64,000 nucleotides of DNA, taken from Clostridiales bacterium DTU089. Its GTDB lineage: Bacteria; Bacillota; Clostridia; Oscillospirales; Acutalibacteraceae. Made by a program: the position numbers and the translations under genes. Within the stretch, counting starts at the first letter, position 1. Each line of letters begins with the position of its first letter. The stretch spans positions 1 to 64,000 of the forward strand of contig LFSB01000002.1 of NCBI GenBank assembly GCA_001513045.1, written 5' to 3'. This document shows, piece by piece, positions 61,205 to 64,000 of this stretch. The notes below the pieces were generated by a model. It saw nothing but the letters and a program-made list of their open reading frames with translations. It was not told where the DNA came from and made no database searches.

Positions 61205-62524
61205 TTAATGGTATTTCGGCAGCCAGCTTCCGTGTGCTTCTATGAGGTCATCGCACATGTGAATAATGTCATCGATTGAAAGCTCGCTTGAGCAATGCGG
61301 GTCAAGCATTGCCGCCTGATAGATGTGTTCCTTCTTGCCTGTTACGGCAGCCTCAATTGTGAGCAGATGGACGTTTATCATGGTTCTGTTCATTGCTGCA
61401 AGCTGTACGGGCAGCGGACCGGATACGCAGGGCTGTACGCCGTATTTGTTTACAAGACAGGCAACCTCGACGCATGCCTCGCGGGGAAGATTGTCGATAA
61501 GTCCGTTATTGAGGACATTGCCTCCGATTTTATACGGAACGTCAGTCACCATGGATTCCATTATATAAGAGGCGTATTCTTTTGTGCGCGAATGCTTGAC
61601 ATCATCCTTGAGATAATGCTCCTTCGCCTCGTTCCAGCGCGCTATCTGGCTTATGCAGCGCCGGGGATATTCATCAAGCGGAATGTTATATCTTTCGATT
61701 AGCTCGGGATATTTTGCTTTGATGAACATGTTGTTGTATTCGGCGTTGTGCTCGCTTGATTCTGTGCAGTAGTAGCCGAAGCGGCGGATGTACTCGTATC
61801 TTACGAGGTCGTGATGGTCGGTAACTCCGCTTTCGAGCACCTCGCACGCCCTTTTGCGGATTTCCGGATAGAGGTCACGCCCGTCCTTGTCGTATATTTC
61901 GAGAAGCCAGCCCATGTGGTTTATGCCCGAAATTTTTTCCCTTATGGGCATTTCGTAGTCGATATCAAGGTTGTCAAGCAGGCCTCTTGAGCACACCTGA
62001 ACACTGTGGCAAAGACCGACAGTTTTAACCCCTGTGTAGCGCTGCATAAAGCCGGCGAGCATGGACATGGGGTTGGTGTAATTGAGGAACCACGCGTCGG
62101 GGCATACCTGCTGCATGTCCTCCGCAAAATCGCGAAGCACCGGTATGGTGCGCAGAGCGCGGAAGATACCGCCTATTCCGCAGGTGTCCGCAATAGTCTG
62201 GCGCAGACCGTATTTTTTCGGTATTTCAAAATCGGTTATCGTGCAGGGGTCATAAAGTCCGACCTGAATGGCGTTCACAACAAAATCCGCGCCGCGCAGA
62301 GCATCCTTGCGGTTCTCAACACCGAGAAATTTTCCGATTTTTGCACGGTTTTCGTTGATGTTCCGGTTGAGAGCCGTAACCATTATGTAGGACTCATCAA
62401 GCCTTTGGGGGTCTATGTCGTAGAGTGCTATTTCGCATTCGCGCAGAGCCTCGGTCAGCATTACATCACCGAGCACGTTTTTGGCGAACACGGTGCTTCC
62501 TGCGCCCATAAATGTTATCTTCAT
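61205..62524 (-). CDS. GH4 alpha-glucosidase/alpha-galactosidase
   Basis: 439 residues. NAD-binding start KITFMGAGSTVFAKNVLGDVM and the GH4 motifs FVVNAIQVGLYDPC, LNYTNPMSML, VGLCHSVQVCSRGLL (the cysteine and histidine of the metal site), GINHMGWLLEI and the C-terminal NNGLIDNLPREACVEV. These NAD- and metal-dependent enzymes hydrolyse glycosides by redox chemistry. The motifs fit MelA/LplD-like members; exact sugar unknown. GGAGG precedes the ATG. M28-like gene follows. Confidence 0.92.
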   Translation of the reverse strand: MKITFMGAGSTVFAKNVLGDVMLTEALRECEIALYDIDPQRLDESYIMVTALNRNINENRAKIGKFLGVENRKDALRGADFVVNAIQVGLYDPCTITDFEIPKKYGLRQTIADTCGIGGIFRALRTIPVLRDFAEDMQQVCPDAWFLNYTNPMSMLAGFMQRYTGVKTVGLCHSVQVCSRGLLDNLDIDYEMPIREKISGINHMGWLLEIYDKDGRDLYPEIRKRACEVLESGVTDHHDLVRYEYIRRFGYYCTESSEHNAEYNNMFIKAKYPELIERYNIPLDEYPRRCISQIARWNEAKEHYLKDDVKHSRTKEYASYIMESMVTDVPYKIGGNVLNNGLIDNLPREACVEVACLVNKYGVQPCVSGPLPVQLAAMNRTMINVHLLTIEAAVTGKKEHIYQAAMLDPHCSSELSIDDIIHMCDDLIEAHGSWLPKYH

Positions 62525-62627
62525 AAATTTTTCCTCCGTTTATAAAATGGTATTTAAAACAATTTAACACATTGGCTCAAACAAGTAAACACTTTCGATT
62601 AAAAAAAATAAAAATATTCAAAAACGG

Positions 62628-62655
62628 TTGCATTTTGTGAAAGATGTGCTATAAT
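62628..62655 (+). promoter_or_regulatory. Promoter of the secreted hydrolase gene
   Basis: TTGCAT (62628-62633), 16-bp spacer, TATAAT (62650-62655); divergent from the GH4 gene. Confidence 0.75.
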
Positions 62656-62738
62656 TTAAATGCTATTATTATGGAATCATTGTACTCGGAGTTTTTTGAT
62701 AATTTCGGGTCAGACAAAAAATCAAGGGGGAGAATATT

Positions 62739-64000
62739 GTGAACAATATTTCCAAAAAGTTATTCAGCGTTCTTATGGCGGTTGTAATGCTTGCAACTCT
62801 GGCGCTTATGCCTGTTGCAGCGTCCGAGCCGTGCGGATGCGGTGAAGCCCCGCTTGTCTGTGTAACGGGCTTTTCGGCTGCTACGCTTTACCAAAACTAC
62901 GGTACCGACCAGGAGCAGGCGATTTTCCCGCCCTCACAGGAGAGCATAGAGGGTCTTGCGAGCGATATCGGAGTATCGCTTATTCAGGGCTTTATAAACT
63001 ACGGAATAAACAATAAGGATTCCTCAATTCTCGCAGCGGCAATTCTCAAGCCCGTCGCGGAGAGATTTGAGCCTATTGCCTACAATGCCGACGGTACCCC
63101 CAAGTACGACGACCTGAGCTACACCTGCTTCTCCGAGTCTCTCGACAGCTATGAGAGAGAAGTTCGTGAGGCATATGCGAGCGCATACGCACTCAAGACC
63201 GGCAAGCAGATAGGCTGGGACCATGTCTATATCTTCATGTATGATTGGCGTGAGTCTCCGGTTGACATTGCCGCGGATCTTGATGCGTTCATAGAGAACG
63301 TCAAGGACGAAACCGGTCACGACAAGGTCAATCTTGCAGCAGAGAGCATGGGCGCAGCTGTTACGGCGGCGTATCTCTCCATTTATGAAAATTATGACTC
63401 GATAAAGAACATCGTGTTCATTTCTCCCGCCTTCCAGGGCACCTCTATAGCAGGTGATGTCTTCACCGGCAAAATAAATATCGACGTATACGGAGTATAT
63501 GAATATCTTCAGGAGCTCTCCAATGACAGCGAGCAGGTCGGCTGGATGACAGCTCTGCTTCTTGCCTTCCTCAGATATCAGGGTCTCCTTGAGGAGTTTG
63601 TGCCCGATATAAACAGGTTCGTAAACGACAATAAGGAAACCATTCGCACCGAGCTTACTCTTCCGATATTTGCAGGTATGCCCGGCCTTTGGAGCATGAT
63701 ACCCGCATCGCAGTACGAGGCGGCGAAGTCTTACCTGTATCCCGAGGGAGTTGACCCGGAGCTTGAGGCGAAAATTGATGAGTATTACAACATTCAGATA
63801 AACCTCGAAACCGTTCTTAACGACGCTATGGATGCCGGCGTGAACGTTGCGATAATCTCCAACTATCACACCCACTTCATTCCCGTAATAGAGTCCGATT
63901 TCACCATGAGTGACGGCGTTATCGACACAGTGTATTCAAGCGCCGGAGCAACATGTGCCCGTCACGGTCATGTGCTCAGAGAGCACTATCAGCAGGCTAA
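62739..64000 (+). CDS. Secreted LCAT-like alpha/beta hydrolase (3' end outside window)
   Basis: Open frame from GTG 62739 (AAGGGGGAG eight bases upstream) to the window end: 420 codons with no stop. Signal peptide: NNISKKLFSVLMAVVML followed by ATLALMPVAASE. The mature part starts with a CGCGE cluster, then a hydrolase fold: CVTGFSAATLY, VYIFMYDWRES, then the nucleophile serine in NLAAESMGAAVTAAYL (GxSxG-like AESMG), followed by IVFISPAFQGTSIAG. The arrangement resembles lecithin:cholesterol acyltransferase-like lipases, with cell-surface lipid or ester as possible substrate. The catalytic Asp and His may lie in SNYHTHF or beyond the window. Confidence 0.75.
   Translation, partial: MNNISKKLFSVLMAVVMLATLALMPVAASEPCGCGEAPLVCVTGFSAATLYQNYGTDQEQAIFPPSQESIEGLASDIGVSLIQGFINYGINNKDSSILAAAILKPVAERFEPIAYNADGTPKYDDLSYTCFSESLDSYEREVREAYASAYALKTGKQIGWDHVYIFMYDWRESPVDIAADLDAFIENVKDETGHDKVNLAAESMGAAVTAAYLSIYENYDSIKNIVFISPAFQGTSIAGDVFTGKINIDVYGVYEYLQELSNDSEQVGWMTALLLAFLRYQGLLEEFVPDINRFVNDNKETIRTELTLPIFAGMPGLWSMIPASQYEAAKSYLYPEGVDPELEAKIDEYYNIQINLETVLNDAMDAGVNVAIISNYHTHFIPVIESDFTMSDGVIDTVYSSAGATCARHGHVLREHYQQA

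Noticed and set aside
63024..63875. A 283-codon minus-strand open frame at the right edge
   Set aside because: It lies opposite the clear secreted hydrolase frame, which is open to the window end, and has no ribosome site of its own.

Overview
The window looks like a chromosome segment of an uncultured, anaerobic, gut-type member of the Clostridia (Oscillospirales/Ruminococcaceae-like). The supporting evidence is: HPr kinase, WhiA, RsfS and a ROK glucokinase; two T-box leaders and a yjdF-type riboswitch; an IspH-ribosomal protein S1 fusion; ferredoxin-linked 2-oxoacid oxidoreductase, acetate kinase and formate-THF ligase; many glycoside hydrolases; BspA-like leucine-rich surface proteins; and a secreted enzyme ending in a dockerin. 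Shine-Dalgarno sites are strong. Many promoters are near-consensus sigma-A types with 16-17 bp spacers. I see no rRNA, tRNA, CRISPR array, insertion sequence or intact prophage.

Layout. 0-3 kb: an acyltransferase (cut by the window edge), a zinc-ribbon six-helix membrane protein and a membrane-anchored PM20D1-like M20 peptidase. 3-9.6 kb: ackA on the minus strand, then tmcAL, an HI0933-type flavoprotein, cmk and the ispH-rpsA fusion. 9.7-13 kb: a P-loop ATPase and a four-subunit 2-oxoacid:ferredoxin oxidoreductase. 13-14.8 kb: a GH27 alpha-galactosidase with an inserted carbohydrate-binding-like domain. 14.8-20.9 kb: a leucine T-box operon, nadD-yqeK-rsfS-leuS, followed by an acyl-CoA ligase. 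20.9-25.5 kb (minus): a large LRR surface protein, a lipoprotein and GtrA. 25.6-30.7 kb: GH3 glucosidase, a split chromate transporter and fhs. 30.7-33.6 kb: a 43-residue small gene with its own promoter, then two glycosyltransferases. 33.7-36.4 kb: a membrane HEYGH protein, a hydroxypyruvate-isomerase-like protein, a yjdF riboswitch with yjdF, and an orphan phage-like gene behind a structured leader. 36.4-39.7 kb (minus): an Hpt protein and a REC-PAS-GGDEF-EAL protein broken by an in-frame TAG. 39.9-42.2 kb: thrS with a threonine T-box. 42.2-50.1 kb: a dockerin-bearing double metallophosphoesterase, GH13, an oxidoreductase and an LRR/InlB-repeat protein. 50.1-54.1 kb (minus): MATE-whiA and a sugar-phosphate transferase. 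54.3-59.9 kb: hprK, ROK glucokinase, murB, a zinc-ribbon membrane protein and a GPH-type transporter. 59.9-64 kb: GH4 with a membrane M28-like protein, then a secreted LCAT-like hydrolase cut by the window end.

Together the genes describe a saccharolytic and amino-acid-fermenting Gram-positive. GH3, GH4, GH13 and GH27 release sugars, ROK kinase and HprK link them to glycolysis and carbon control, and oxidoreductase, AckA and Fhs handle acyl-CoA, acetate and one-carbon flow. No single obviously new defence or mobile system is present. The most unusual items are: the yjdF leader with an overlapping seven-codon minigene; a strong internal ribosome-binding site inside ispH-rpsA; the in-frame amber stop in the EAL protein; the M28-like protein split by membrane helices and lacking the usual general base; the small gene flanked by three TTTGTGCAA motifs; and the acyltransferase/PM20D1 cluster.
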